Assembly (NCBI GenBank): GCA_035578175.1
Contig: JAQMRL010000005.1
Location: 52,371,722-52,435,721, forward strand
Source of the DNA: Catonia carolina
Taxonomy: Eukaryota > Arthropoda > Insecta > Hemiptera > Achilidae
Length of the DNA: 64,000 bases
Direction of reading: 5' to 3'
Numbering within the stretch: position 1 is the stretch's first letter; every line of letters starts with the position of its first letter. The notes below the pieces were generated by a model. It had not been told where the DNA came from. It did not search any database and saw nothing but the letters and a program-made list of their open reading frames with translations. Made by a program: the position numbers and the translations under genes. This document shows, in pieces, positions 23,454 through 35,194 of the stretch.

Positions 23454-24368
23454 TGAGGTGTGGCTATTAAATAATGAGACTGACGTAAAACAATTTATTT
23501 TAATTTTATACATAATCATTTATTGTCACCTTCAATATACACTCCTTCTCTATCCCTAAAACACTCCATGCGAATTTTCCATAGTTGGAAACAGTGCTGG
23601 AAGTCATCTTCTCTCAGCTCCTTCAGGACACGTGCCACTTTCTCTTTTACAGCTTCCACAAACTCAAATCTTGTTCCTTTTAATGCAGATTTCACCTCAG
23701 GAAAGATAATAACATGTGATAAAATGTGGTTTTTTACTTATGATCCGGTAACGTAGCGCCAATCCATGCACTGGAAGAGCCGAACTTCATCAAGAGCCAA
23801 AAGAGCAAGTCAAAATTTAAAGCAATGATGATTGTTGTTTTTTTTTTTGATATCCATGGGATTGTGTACCTTCACTGGGTTCCTGAAGGTCAAACAATTA
23901 ATTAATATTACTACCTTGAGATACTTTCTAAAATACGTCAAAGAGTAAGGAAAAAACGCCCCGAAATGTGGAAGGACAAATCATGGGTTCTCCACCAAGA
24001 CAATCCGCCAGCTCATTCCACGTTATCTGTCAAGAGGTTTCTAGCCAAGTACAGCATCTCAGTGTTAGAACATCCACCTTATTCACCAGATCTTGCACCA
24101 TGTGATGTCTACCTGTTCCCTAAGGTGAAATCTGCATTAAAAGGAACAAGATTTGAGTCTGTGGAATCTGTAAAAGAGAAAGCGGCACGTGTCCTGAAGG
24201 AGCTGAGAGAAGATGACTTCCAGCACTGTTTCCAACAATGGAAAATTCGCATGGAGCATTGTAGGGGTACAGAAGGAGTGTATTTTGAAGGTGACAATAA
24301 GTGATTATGTATAAAATAAAAATAAACTTTTTACAACATCAGTCTCGTTATTTAATAGCCACACCTCG
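23454..24368 (+). mobile_element. Fold-back mariner element 2
   Basis: Same family as 13854-14791, with the same terminal sequence TGAGGTGTGGCTATTAAATA and TA flanks (23452-23453, 24369-24370). The left ~249 bp (23454-23702) is an inverted copy of its own 3' end (24119-24368) and reaches deeper into the transposase than in element 1. It then joins the interior at GATAATAACATGTGATAAAA. The two arms of this copy share variants (TCTCTCAGCTCC, GGACACGTGCC) that element 1 lacks. Length is 915 bp. Confidence 0.8.
23966..24304 (+). pseudogene. Mariner transposase C-terminal fragment
   Basis: A 112-codon open frame in fold-back mariner 2. It reads MWKDKSWVLHQDNPPAHSTL, then HPPYSPDLAPCDVYLFPKVK, ending KGVYFEGDNK. 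It carries the second and third catalytic aspartates 34 residues apart; the usual NAPAH reads NPPAH. The DNA-binding half and the first aspartate are out of frame or deleted, so it is not functional. Its ATG is internal to the original gene. Confidence 0.78.
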
Positions 24369-24370
24369 TA

Positions 24371-25308
24371 TGTTTAGAAAAGCTTCATCATAATCAAACA
24401 CTGTTACTAACATTCCAGTTAATCAGGTATTATAAAAAAAAATCAGCAATGCAGATGATAACATTGTTTATAAAAATTTTCATGATTGTTATTAATCAAA
24501 ATGATCAATTTCAGCATACCGTAAATTTGTTAATAAGTAAAAACAAATACCGTTAAAACTATAATATGTAAAGGGCCGTACAAAATATTCAAATTAAAAT
24601 ATCAATTTTGTAAAGAACATACACATTATGCATTTTTTAACTGATTTAAGCAATTGATTGTATCATAGCATATAAAAAATCTAGTGCAAAAATAAATTTA
24701 GAATGCAGGTATTCTAAAAGGGATAAAAATGTGAGAAATTTATTTTAATAAACTATTAAATTTAAAACTAATAAGATTTTAAAAAAATATTTATAAAAAT
24801 AAATGCATATCAATTAAATTCTATAAAAAAGCAATTAAATGTTTTCTATTTATTTTAAGAATTTTAGGGGTACATATTATCTTGCTAAAAATCTAAACAT
24901 ATTAATATGTTAATAACTAATCAATAAAATATTAGGATTTTAAAAGCAATGCTAAGAAAATATTTTACACTAAAATAGTACTTTTTTAAATAAATATATT
25001 AAATTTTTTTGATGTTTACTTAAAGTACAAATTTAAAAAATTGTTTAGTCTATAATAAAGGTATTTAAACTTATAACTGGAGAAAATATCATGATACTTT
25101 TGTAATACTCTTAAATAAAAAACTTTAGTACATTGGATGAGGTCTAATAATATGTACTACACAAACCATACAGGTATAAATAAATAATAAATAAAAAGGC
25201 TCTAAATTATTTCAAAACTGTTAAAAACTTAAAATTTGGTTCAAATAACAATAAAAAAATATTTATTCATTTAAAGAAAATGCGAAAAGGGCATTTGTAA
25301 TATATACC
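24371..25308. other. Intron without recognised feature
   Basis: This is very AT-rich sequence with no feature I can support. Confidence 0.4.
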
Positions 25309-25439
25309 TACAGTAAACTATCGATTATCCAAAATAACAGGGGCACGCTGATATTGGATTGTCAACAATTTCCCATCTACAAGCACTGTACTACCGTGCA
25401 TTCCCCTATAGCATCATGGGGGAGAAAGAACATCAAATC

Positions 25440-26050
25440 CCCGTTGAGAGAAGCAAATAGAGTAAAATTGTACGTCACTAAAAATGTATAAAATAAAAAA
25501 CCTACAACTTTTAATTTAAAACTTTTTTCTACAACGCTTGGTTTAACGTTAATTAGTGATTTTGTGTTTTGCACGTTGGTGTAGTGGTTAGCACAACTGG
25601 CTCCTACGCCGGGGTGCCGGGTTTGATTCCCGATAAGGTCTGGCATTTTTTCATCACTCATCTTCATCTATCATCGTTCTCACCATCTGCATTAGCAGTA
25701 ATTGCAAAACAGTCAAGACTAAAAAAAATGTATTTTGCTTATTAAAATTGATAAAAAATGGGTTTCATTAGACTGTGGCTTCAGTATGCATAATATATTA
25801 TAAATATATATAATTATAAATAATATAATTATATTATAAATATAAAACTTACAACTTTTATTTTAAGCATTTTTTTATTCAGAACTTAGTTTATTGTCAA
25901 TTAGTGATTTTTCGTATTTTTAAGTGAAAGAGAGGTTTATTTTCATTTAGCGTCATTCACTCATGATTAAAATTAGGTTAGGGTTGTCAGTTAACGTTAT
26001 TCACATGTGATTGTTAAATTAAAAGAAACACAAGAATGAATTGACTGTGC
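25440..26050 (-). repeat. Dispersed repeat family C, copy 2, split by a SINE
   Basis: In reverse complement, 25740-26050 reads ATCATGAGTGAATGACGCTA, ACTAATTGACAATAAACTA and AAATAAAAGTTGTAAG. 25450-25565 reads TAAACCAAGCGTTGTAG and AAAAGTTGTAGGTTTTT. Both blocks occur in the same order in copies at 9.0 and 46.0 kb. The SINE between them lacks a counterpart in those copies. Confidence 0.65.
25571..25730 (+). mobile_element. tRNA-derived SINE, family B, copy 1
   Basis: Head GCACGTTGGTGTAGTGGTTA then GCACAACTGGCTCC gives a box A-like motif. GGGTTTGATTCCCGATAAGG gives a box B-like motif about 37 bp later. The non-tRNA body reads TCATCTATCATCGTTCTCAC and ATCTGCATTAGCAGTAATTG and ends in an A-run. 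The inverted copy at 33350-33508 has the same head and body. Confidence 0.75.
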
Positions 26051-26512
26051 CATTGTCGGCCAACAATGGGTTGGAGTTGGAGGGTGGGTACAGAAGTGAA
26101 GAGAGTGAGGGGAAGAAGCCACCAAGCGACTGAATCTTCATATTTTTTTAATCTCATAGGCAATTCGAATTCCTGAAATCGAGTAAGAATGGGGCCTTAT
26201 GAGTCCCAAACTCCGACAAAGACTCGTCAAAAGATTATATTTTTTCTGAACCAGACACTGTAACTGCCAACGCGCTGACCTCTACAGTTATCAGGAGAAA
26301 CTAGAGTTTCTTGCCCCCGTAAAGTAACATATACAGGGTTAGTTATAATATACAGTACAGAACACATTTTGGTATGTGTTGGATTAAAAGTGATTTGTTC
26401 ATTTCCGTTCAGATTAAGTTACAATATTTAAAATCTTTTATGTTTAATCTCTAAAACATAATTTTTGATTGTTTTGGTTAACCCAGTTTAAGATAACTGA
26501 TAGTTTACTGTA

Positions 26513-27720
26513 GCAGTAGCCCTATCGTTGTGATGCCATGGCGTTTTTGACAACCAAAAAAATCACATTAGAAATTTGTAATATTTACAAAGTAGCAAGA
26601 TCACTAAACACTTTTTAAACTAAAAAAAAAAATTATACTAATTCATAAATGTATTAGTATAAAATATAATTAGTAAAGTATATAAATACAATTATTGTGT
26701 TGTGTATTTTAATAATCGTTAATTTAAGCTACAAAATTAATTACCTATTGTAACTAAAATAAATTAACAGAAATAATTTAATATAAGCCTTTTGTCTAAG
26801 AAACTAATATACTAATATAATAGGGTTAAAATATGAAAAAGAAATCAAATAATTATTTATAAACATAATAAATACAGGAAAAACCAAGGAATACTCCTAT
26901 TTAAAAACTACACAACAGCTCAAGTGATTATGTAGACACAAAGACATTAATAAATATTTTTTATGGAATGTTAAAAGAATTTATTGTAAGCATCACAATT
27001 TAAGCATTGAGTTATACAGTGAAAATATTGTTGCCGGCATTTACTATAACCACTGCAAAAGTGGGCTAATGTGTGATTTTTTTAGAAAAACTAGCCCAGA
27101 TTTTTTAAAAAAATTAGTTCCTGCAAAAGTTGTGTTCATTGTTCCTGTATTCTAGTGTACGTGTTATCCGCAGTTACCAAATTTGGCCATTTCCCAATTA
27201 TTTTCTCACTTCTGTGAACAAAACACTTTATTCTAGGTAGTGGACGAAAAGAAGATCACTTTCTGGACTGGGGATTTTAATTTAGCTATCGGTCAAAATT
27301 AAATTTTACTTTGGGAAGGTACAAATCAAATTGCCCACTCCAAGAGTTGAGCATTTTATTTTGCTCAGGACTTAATTTGGTGAATGTAAACATACACATA
27401 TGTGTGTGCGCATATAAGCGAGAACTATCAGAAATTACTTATTTTCAAAACTTATCTCTGGCTGCTTGAAACTAATTCCTGCTGAAGAGTGATAAATAAA
27501 AAGTTATGAATTTGATTTTACGACTGTTTTATTGGTAATGGTAATAATTTTGTCAGATTATTTTAATTTGTTGATAACTCATTGATATAATCCCAATATT
27601 TTCTTTGAAAAGTCTTTTATACATCTAGTAAATTCGACTTGCACATCAAAATTACACATGGTAATTTTTTATTGTTTATTATGGATTTTTTTTAGTTTAT
27701 TTAAAGTCATATCAACAGCT
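26513..27720. other. Intron without recognised feature
   Basis: This is AT-rich intron. A short CAYATGTGTGTGCGCATATA stretch near 27397 is a weak palindromic/simple repeat. Nothing else is supported. Confidence 0.4.
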
Positions 27721-27724
27721 CCGT

Positions 27725-27865
27725 TATTAGCGACTACAGTGGGTTTTAACTTGTGTAAATTTCCAGACTGTAGCCAGGATTCAAACCTAGGACTTCCATG
27801 TTGGAGGGTAGCACGTAGCACACCTCCATAGCATAGTGGTTACCCCTACACTATGAAGGCTGTTA
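27725..27865 (-). mobile_element. tRNA-derived SINE, family A-like, diverged copy 3
   Basis: In reverse complement GGTTTGAATCCTGGCTACAG gives box B, preceded by GTGGGGTAACCACTATG-type sequence and followed by ACACAAGTTAAAACCCACTG. The last block matches the family A tail (ACAAGTTCAAACCCACCG at 17.99 kb). The head is rearranged, with CTCCATAGCATAGTGGTTAC in the plus-strand direction, so the assignment is tentative. Confidence 0.5.
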
Positions 27866-29520
27866 TGAAATTTTGTTATTATAATAGTTTAGTTTAATCG
27901 ATCAATTACTTATGATTGTTGTATATTTTCAAGAAATTAATTTATATTATTCTTACTGTTGAAATCTGGTTCCAACATTCCGTAACAACAGGCAAAACTT
28001 ATATGTAGCAAGTAACAAGTCAACTTCCAGGATATTTTTCAAGCCATTGGCACCAGCAAATAGAGGTGGTAACCCTTCCTAAGATATGGAGATTATTTTT
28101 CTTCCTCATTTTGAAATGCACTTTTATAATTTTTGCACTTATCTCAATGACTTCTGTCTTAGCACAAAGTTATAAGAGTTTGGCTAATCAGCACAATAAA
28201 ATACTCAGTTCATGGAGTAGGTATCTTAATCTACACTGTCGCTGAAGTAAATTTCAATTTGGCCAGTACATAAATTAAAATACACAGTCTGCAAAGTGGC
28301 AATGTTGCAGTTCGGATTCTGTGAAATGAAAAAATATCGGGTAATGTCCAAATTCAGCAATAGTGAATAACATACAAACATAGCAGCAGTGTTACATTAC
28401 TAGAAACAAACCAAAAATTCTTTTTTAATTAGATTCAATAAGGAATATGACCAAGATCTTGTTCGATCAACTAACATGATTCTACTAGTATCACTAGCAA
28501 AAAACTTCTGGATAATCAGAATATTCATATAAAAATTTATTAAAGTGATATAGTTTCAATAGGAAATTAATGATATTTTGGTTTCTATTTTTTTTTGGCC
28601 AAATGAAAACCACTTTAAAATAATTTCATGTAAGCTTGATGAAAGTACATCAGATTAAGATTTTATGATTGTAAAAAAAATTGAATGTTAAATAATTATA
28701 TTCAGTTATTAAAAAAAAGAAGTTATATGAAACTACATTTATATTATTTCAATATTTATTTTCTTTAAACAATATTATTACGTAGAAATTAAGACATAAT
28801 TTGTTGTTTTCAAAATACAAAGAAAGAACTCCTTGTGTCAAAATATCAAGAGCCTACTACAAATAAATAAATATATAAATAAAAATACATTAACAAAATA
28901 ATAACAATAATACACCGGTAAAACTTTTCATTTTCTTAAAAAAAAATTAATAAAAGAAACATAAAACTATACTGATTAGACTGGAATAGAACACAAAAAC
29001 TGAATGCATATTAATATTCACAGAATATTGTGTTTCTGCATGCGTAATAACAGTATAATTATGTCACTTAACAATTCTACGACTGTTTATTGTAGCCTAC
29101 TTTACTTACAGTGATATTGATTTGTTTAGAGGTTTATTATAATGAAACGACAGTAAAGTATGATAAAATATAAGAAAAAACTGAAAAGTACTTTATCCAA
29201 GAATAATGGAAGCCACAAGGATTTATCTTTTTTGAGGATAAAATTTACAATAACTATTAACATGTAGAGGAATTTGTGGTGCCACATAATATCTCAAATG
29301 GGAGTTATTATTGTGGTGTCTATTTATTATTGTGGCTTCAATATAGATGGTTGAAATTTAACAAATCTACATATTATGGATGAAATGGTTTTGCAGTTTG
29401 ATAACATTGGTGTTTAATAAATGCTTCAAAGGACATAATAATGAGTGTGCCAAGGTAGGCTTAAATTAAGTTTATTTTAAATCAAGTTATAGGTAGTGAG
29501 TCATGAGAATGCCTTTTGCG
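27866..29520. other. Intron without recognised feature
   Basis: This is AT-rich intron with A/T homopolymers. No coding or element signature. Confidence 0.4.
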
Positions 29521-29527
29521 TATGGAT

Positions 29528-29625
29528 GGGCTATGATTTAGCTAAATCATAGCTAAATTATAGCTATGATTTAGCTATAATCATAGCTATCATAGCCATA
29601 GCTATGATTTAGCTATGGATGGGCT
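29528..29625. repeat. Imperfect palindromic repeat of ATAGCTATGATTTAGCTA
   Basis: About 98 bp consists of overlapping copies and inverted copies of TAGCTATGATTTAGCTA around the AGCT core. It is bounded by two copies of ATGGATGGGCTA-type sequence (near 29522 and 29616), so the whole looks like a local expansion. It would extrude hairpins. Confidence 0.75.
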
Positions 29626-29859
29626 AACCTCAACAGAGAGACACTATATTTTACTACCATGCAATTGCACCGTATGTTAACCACATGTTGCCTTTCAATT
29701 AATATACTTCGTTGTGACTGACACTTTTTCCACTTAAAACCCATTTCCTTTAAAAAATTTTTATCGTTTAAAGTTTCCAACTAAAATTTAGCCTTTCTTT
29801 CAAAACTGGTAACATTTCATTTTAGCATCATTTTCTAATATATAACTGTTCCCTTTTTT

Positions 29860-30290
29860 TATCAGGTGACAAAAAAAAACTGTTGATTAAAAATTATCTA
29901 CTTCATTGTTCGTAACTTTCTTCTTTATATTTTGAATTGTGGAAAGAGAAATATCACAGTAATTAGTCGCTTGCTCACAGCTTTTGTTATGAGGCATGGG
30001 AAGGTATTTTTGTTTAGCTTCAACTTCACAGCATTTTATTACATTGTATATTAGATTTTGTTCAGCACTGTGAACAATTCGACTACGTTTTCAAGAAACC
30101 AACATTTCTGTTTACGGACAAACAGTTAAATTCGTACAGTTAACCTACAAAACGTTCCTTGATATACTGTATATCCTCTAAGTATAGTTTACGTTATTGT
30201 GGTGGCAGATTGATACTAAAGCAATCGCACATGCGCACTGATGCTTTCCCCCTTAACCCCTCATTAAAATCAAAGGCAATCTCGTGACTC
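29860..30290 (-). mobile_element. Dispersed repeat family E, copy 1 (HTH-like coding debris)
   Basis: The reverse complement is collinear with 48480-48905. Shared blocks include GGGGGAAAGCATCAGTGCGC, TACAGTATATC, TTTTGTAGGTTAACTG, AGAAATGTTGGTTTCT and GTGAAGTTGAAGCTAAACAA. The last part translates as EVEAKQKYLP and later CDISLSTIQNIKKKV, which resembles an N-terminal helix-turn-helix of a DDE transposase. No complete frame survives, and the class is not established. Confidence 0.55.
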
Positions 30291-30479
30291 AAGTAGCTAT
30301 AATGATGAATTTCCAAATGAGCATGTTACTATAAGCAAAAATGAGGTACTGAATAGATACACCTCTTTTGGTCACAAAATTTGATATATCTGAGGCAACT
30401 AAACAGAAGAATAACTCTCTCCTACGTTGTTTAACAGAGAGTCGGTGAATCACCTTTATACCAACCAGATCTGGATAGA

Positions 30480-31085
30480 GAGGGTACAACAGCATTGTTA
30501 ACTGGGAACCATGATAAATGAGTAAAGGGACAATATAGGAAATAAAATTCCGTACAGGCATATCAAGAGCAGTATTAATGAAAATGGGTTCTATTTTCAA
30601 GAGCCACAACCTTACTATTGCAACAAAAGCGAGGCATCTAAGATGTTATGTCTTTCCTGTGCTCCTATATGGCGTAGAGTCCTGGACCTTGGATAATGTC
30701 ATCACAAGGAAACTGGAGGCATTTGAGATGTAGATGTATTGACAAATGTTGAGGGTCCCATGGATTACTCGTATGCTAAAAATAGAGGTTCTCAGGAGAA
30801 TGAAGAAAGACGTGGAACTCATTTCCATCATCAAGTGTAGGAAGCTCTAATACTTGGGACATATCATGAGGAATGACTCATGATATTTGTTATGAGTCAA
30901 TCTGCAGGGAAAAGTATATGGAAAGCGAGGACCTGGCAGAAGAAGGGTATCGGGGCTTCACAATCTCAGAACTTGGTTTGGACAAAGCTCAGAAAAGCTG
31001 TTTTGCAGTGCAAGTAACAAAGTTAGAATTGCTATGATGATCGCCAATATTCGGAATGGATAGGCACCTTCAGAAGAAGAAAAAG
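30480..31085 (+). mobile_element. LINE (RTE/endonuclease-RT type) 3' end
   Basis: Decayed coding in several frames reads EIKFRTGISRAVLMKMGSIF, RCYVFPVLLYGVESWTLDNV, MLRVPWITRMLKIEVLRRMK, RKLQYLGHIMRND, KRGPGRRRVSGLHNLRTWFG and VRIAMMIANIRNG, followed by a stop and a GAAGAAGAAA tail. This is the post-RT C-terminal domain of an insect LINE; the 6.8-kb nested fragment is related. The active site is missing, so it is a 5'-truncated copy. Confidence 0.75.
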
Positions 31086-31089
31086 GAGA

Positions 31090-33345
31090 AGTTGTTAATG
31101 GAAAACCTAAGAGATATCTTCAGAAGTGACCAGTGTGTACAGCTGGTTAAGACCTATGGTGCCAAAATATTGTTGTTTGGTTTTGGGTAATTATAAATTT
31201 TGAACATAAACCCTGAGTGGAGTTTGTTCATGTTTGGTTGTCAGCTGAACACTTTACAAAGTTGCTCACTTATAGGCAAATGAAAAAAAATATTACATAA
31301 TCTGATACTAGTTTTTAATGAATCTAATTTATAATTGCATATATTAATTCTTAAAATATTAATATTTTATAGTTTATTTTAACAAGCTAAGAACTGCCAA
31401 CCTTATAATTTTATACATGCATTCATTCGTATTTTTCATGTTGTGAGTATTATAAAACCTAATAAAGCTTTAATATGTTACTAAAACTACAAAACTACAG
31501 CTTACTAAATTTATAATGCATTAATACTTTAATTTTAATAAGCTATTAAAAAGCTATTACTATAAGCAATTATATTTTTTAATAAATGGGATGAATTTTA
31601 TTTATTTTTTATATGAGATATAAAATAATGGGCTACATAACCAAAATTATAGTACCTGTAATCTCTGACTGAAAACTTACATTTAAAACAAAATGTATAA
31701 ATTTATTACAAGAATGGTGTAGTGATTTTAATATTACATGAAAAATATTTTAATCAATTTAATATATACTCACAAAAAAAATAATTTTAATTATATAATG
31801 TAATTCTGTGAAGATTAATATTTTCATTATTGGTAATAAAAAAAATCATGATAATACTACAATAATAAAAACTAATAATATTATGTATCTAAATATAGAA
31901 AAATAATTTTTGCAAAACTAAAAAAGATATAATAATAATAATAATAATGATAAAAATTAAAGCTGCAAAAAAATCGCATGCTTTATTACTTTTAATATCA
32001 GCCAATGCAACAACTGTTAATTAATTAAATGTTTATATACAATACTAATTAATTAATTATTGTAATTAAATCATATCATACATTACGTAAACCAATTAAC
32101 GATAAACAACTATGTCCTAACCTTTTTATAAGCCAAGTACTGGGCAGCAATAAAACAATAAAAACAAACAAACAACCAACGTTTATCGTAAAAATACAAT
32201 TTTTTTTATTCATTTTAATTGTTTTTTTTTTAATAGGCACATTTAATATTTTGTTTATTTTTAGCCTACGTATTAAAATTTAATACTGCCATTACTTGCA
32301 TTAAAATGCATGAACACATATTATTGCCTAAATCTAACTAATAACTACAAGCTACAATCTAAACATTTATTTAATTTAAATTGACACTAAATTTAATATT
32401 AATAACGTATAATTAAAGTAGCAGTTTTATTAAATTTTATTAAAGAAAATTGTGTACCTTGACATTTTTTTATTCATCCTTTTATTTTCACTATTTAAAA
32501 AATAATATTTTATTACAATTTATACATATTTAATTATTATATATATAATTAAGTGTCATAAATATATGATGAAATTTAATAAAAAAAGGATATGTTTTAC
32601 ATATAACCTAAATAACTTATTTAAATCAAAATGTCATCTAAATAGAACGAGAAAGAAAACAAATTTGTGGGCGTAATATAACGGCGATAAATATAAAATA
32701 ATAATGAATAAATAGAATATATATAATTATAGCTTTATTAATAAATAAATAATATAATAAAATTTCTCATAATTATTACATGCAATATATTTTTTTATAT
32801 GAAACATTTTTAAAATGTGTATATTTATACATATAATTAATTGTTTTTTTTATTAGAATGAATAAATAAGAAAATATTTTTCATACATGAAAAGGTCTAC
32901 AAAAATGCTAATTTAATACATAAAAGCAGAAATTTAAAGACATATACATGAAAACCATCAGTTAGCCACATGCATGCTATATAACACACAGTAACAATCA
33001 TATCACCATTACAGTACATTCAAAACGAAATTATTTCCATTCTTCATGAAATTTTAAAATTACTCGACAAAGAAACCATAAATTGTAATGTGATTTGTTA
33101 TTCATTTCACAACAAAAATATTTTTGAAATCTTACATAACATATATAATATAATTATTACGATTCTACGGCTTAAAAAGTTCTTTCAACCTAGTTTTTAT
33201 AACTGACTTATTTCCAAAAAAATCCATTCGACCAGCTCTTTGCTGGATTTTTCAATTGGTATAAATTTGATTAGGTCCTGAGTACGATAGTAAACTGAAC
33301 CCCCCCCCCCCACAGCCTGATGGTTGTAATAAAATCTGTAAATTA
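31090..33345. other. AT-rich intron, no feature
   Basis: This is among the most AT-rich stretches in the window, with ATA simple repeats (near 31928-31950) and poly-A/poly-T runs. A 13-nt C run at 33300-33312 marks its right edge. I see nothing coding. Confidence 0.45.
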
Positions 33346-33349
33346 TTTG

Positions 33350-33508
33350 TTTTTCATCACTCTGACTATTTCACAAATAATTGCTAATGCAGATGAAGGG
33401 TGATAGATGAAAATGAACGATGGAAAAATCCCAGACCTGACCAGGAATCAAACCCAGGACGCCAGGTGTAAAAGCCAGTTGTGCTGACCACTTCATCATT
33501 TGTAACAT
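33350..33508 (-). mobile_element. tRNA-derived SINE, family B, copy 2
   Basis: In reverse complement it reads GTGGTCAGCACAACTGGCTT, then GGGTTTGATTCCTGGTCAGG, then TCATTTTCATCTATCACCC and CATCTGCATTAGCAATTAT. Head and body match copy 1 at 25571-25730. Copy 1 has a clear A-tail; here the tail is diverged. Confidence 0.72.
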
Positions 33509-33600
33509 CTCAGAGTAACACATTACAACAATTGGGGTTGTGAAGTAGGGAAATACCTGAGTGGTTGTCTTAAAGGTAGCACTGATCCAAGTTTAAGATG

Positions 33601-34119
33601 CTATGGTACGTAAAATGAAAGATGAAGCCTGTTTGGAATCGTGTGTCTCACCAAGTAAATAACACAAAAATTGAAAAAAAATAAAAAAAGTGAGATTTCA
33701 TTCCTTTATAATTAAAGGGATACAGCGTTGGTTCTAACTCGTTATGTCCATCAGGAACAAAAAGAACAATTTTTTTTAAACGCTCTAATTCCTTTACCCT
33801 TTGAACAAAAAGTTTGAATTTTAGCTGACATTGTTTAGAAAACATGCAGGAACACTCCTCTAAAACACCATATTTTTGCTCTTAAAATTGATTGTACTAC
33901 TTGTTCTAAAACATGGAAGAAGTGAAAAATGCACTAAAAACAGGGTACATATTCTGTTCCAAATAGCAAGAAAATGCCTAATACACTCCCATGTTTTGTA
34001 ATTTAAACGAATGATATAACAAAAAACCAAGCTTTAAAACGAACCATACATGAAATATTTACTTGGTGAGCTACACGGTTCCAAACACAGGCTTCATCTT
34101 CTACTTTATGTACTATAGC
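33601..34119. repeat. Element with ~60-bp inverted ends
   Basis: The left end 33601-33660 includes GATGAAGCCTGTTTGGAATC and CTCACCAAGTAAAT. The right end 34057-34119, reverse-complemented, reads AGATGAAGCCTGTGTTTGGA, then GCTCACCAAGTAAAT. The ~396-bp interior is non-coding. The layout resembles a Penelope-type inverted terminal or a MITE. No catalytic CTGANGA/GAAA core is present. Confidence 0.6.
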
Positions 34120-34189
34120 TATAAAATACTAAATAAGGCTGCATAATGGAAACATCACACCACCAGTGAATTGTAAACCTTATTAGGGT

Positions 34190-34545
34190 AGAGGGTAGTT
34201 GTGCCTGGCGAATAAAATTTGGAACCTCCTGGCTATGGGAAAGGAAAACCTCAGGTGAGGAAAAACTCTGGTCCTCCACGTTGATGGTAGGGCTATGGGC
34301 CAATGGCTTATAATGGAAAATTTCTCTGTTACAGAAACTTACAGTAAGTCTTGGACTGGATTTACAGAAACGAAATCCAAAAAGAATCAGGAGAATGGAT
34401 AATATGGTAAAATAAGATGAGTTGGCCGAAGACCAGATCGTTTATCGTGGTCACACAGGATGAAGCTGCAATGGGAATTAGAAAATGAATAAGGCCACGG
34501 CTTAAATTTGATCAGGGGCACCCACTACGGTCACTCGAGCATGAA
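34190..34545 (+). mobile_element. Probable LINE 3' debris
   Basis: GC-richer text reads as broken peptide pieces such as NLEPPGYGKGKPQVRKNSG and later KRIRRMDNMV, DELAEDQIVYRGHTG. They resemble the degenerate C-terminus and 3' UTR of an arthropod LINE. I cannot name the clade; the call rests on composition and partial similarity only. Confidence 0.4.
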
Positions 34546-34567
34546 TGTCAGTTGGTCATCATAGTAA

Positions 34568-35191
34568 AGCCGGATATACACAGTTCAATTTGGTTGCTCA
34601 ATGCGGTTGAATCAAAGAAACCAGTGTAGATTGTATTTCAACGAATCGTTCAATGAAATTGAACATTGAAGGAAGTAGACTGGCCTTCTACTCTTGTTCA
34701 ATGACGTTGATCAATATGGTAGATTAAATGAAATTTAATTATGTAGATTGATATTCAGCAAGATTGAAAAGACGGTGAACTGCATTTCATTTTTAATATG
34801 ATAGCATTGAGGTTTGTTGTACAGTTGTTCAAATTGTTTAGTGGACATACGTAAATGATTTTTAAAAGTCTCCAGGTCTTCATTTTCAAGTTCTTTTAAT
34901 CCTTTTTCAGAAGCGCCGAATAAAGAATTTAATTTTTTTAATTTTTACCTAAAATCCCTGCTCATGTCTTATAATGCCACTGCCACTTTTTGTGAATCTT
35001 TGCATATTCAGATCTCGATTAAGTTTTCCGAAATTATTTGGAACTCCTAATCTAATAATTCCATTTAACCCCATGCTTCTAACATTAACTGGTTGATTGC
35101 ATTGAACCAGGTAAACAAATTCCATTCAAGGCTGTTGAATCAATCGATTCAACCACATTGAGCTACCAAATTGAACCACAAATATTCGGCT
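34568..35191 (-). mobile_element. PIF/Harbinger-like MITE with TAA target duplication
   Basis: The inverted ends (AGCCGGATATACACAGTTCA on the left; AGCCGAATATTTGTGGTTCA reverse-complemented on the right) extend through GCTCAATGYGGTTGAATC, about 45 bp. Flanking TAA occurs on both sides (34565-34567, 35192-35194), the 3-bp duplication of PIF/Harbinger. On the minus strand LKELENEDLETFKNHLRMST near 34830-34910 resembles the start of a HARBI1-type transposase. The element is 624 bp and non-autonomous. Confidence 0.75.
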
Positions 35192-35194
35192 TAA

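Larger units (their letters stand above)
25311..26510. mobile_element. Tigger/pogo-ended non-autonomous element carrying nested repeats
   Basis: Ends CAGTAAACTATCGATTATCC at 25311 and, inverted, CAGTAAACTATCAGTTATCT at 26510 are flanked by TA (25309-25310, 26511-26512). A CAGT... terminus with a GATTATCC block and TA duplication is Tigger-like. The 1.2-kb interior has no transposase. It contains repeat family C in reverse orientation, which is itself split by a SINE at 25571-25730. Confidence 0.68.

Noticed and set aside
23523..23756. 77-codon plus-strand frame
   Set aside because: Antisense of the mariner C-terminus in the inverted left arm of fold-back element 2.
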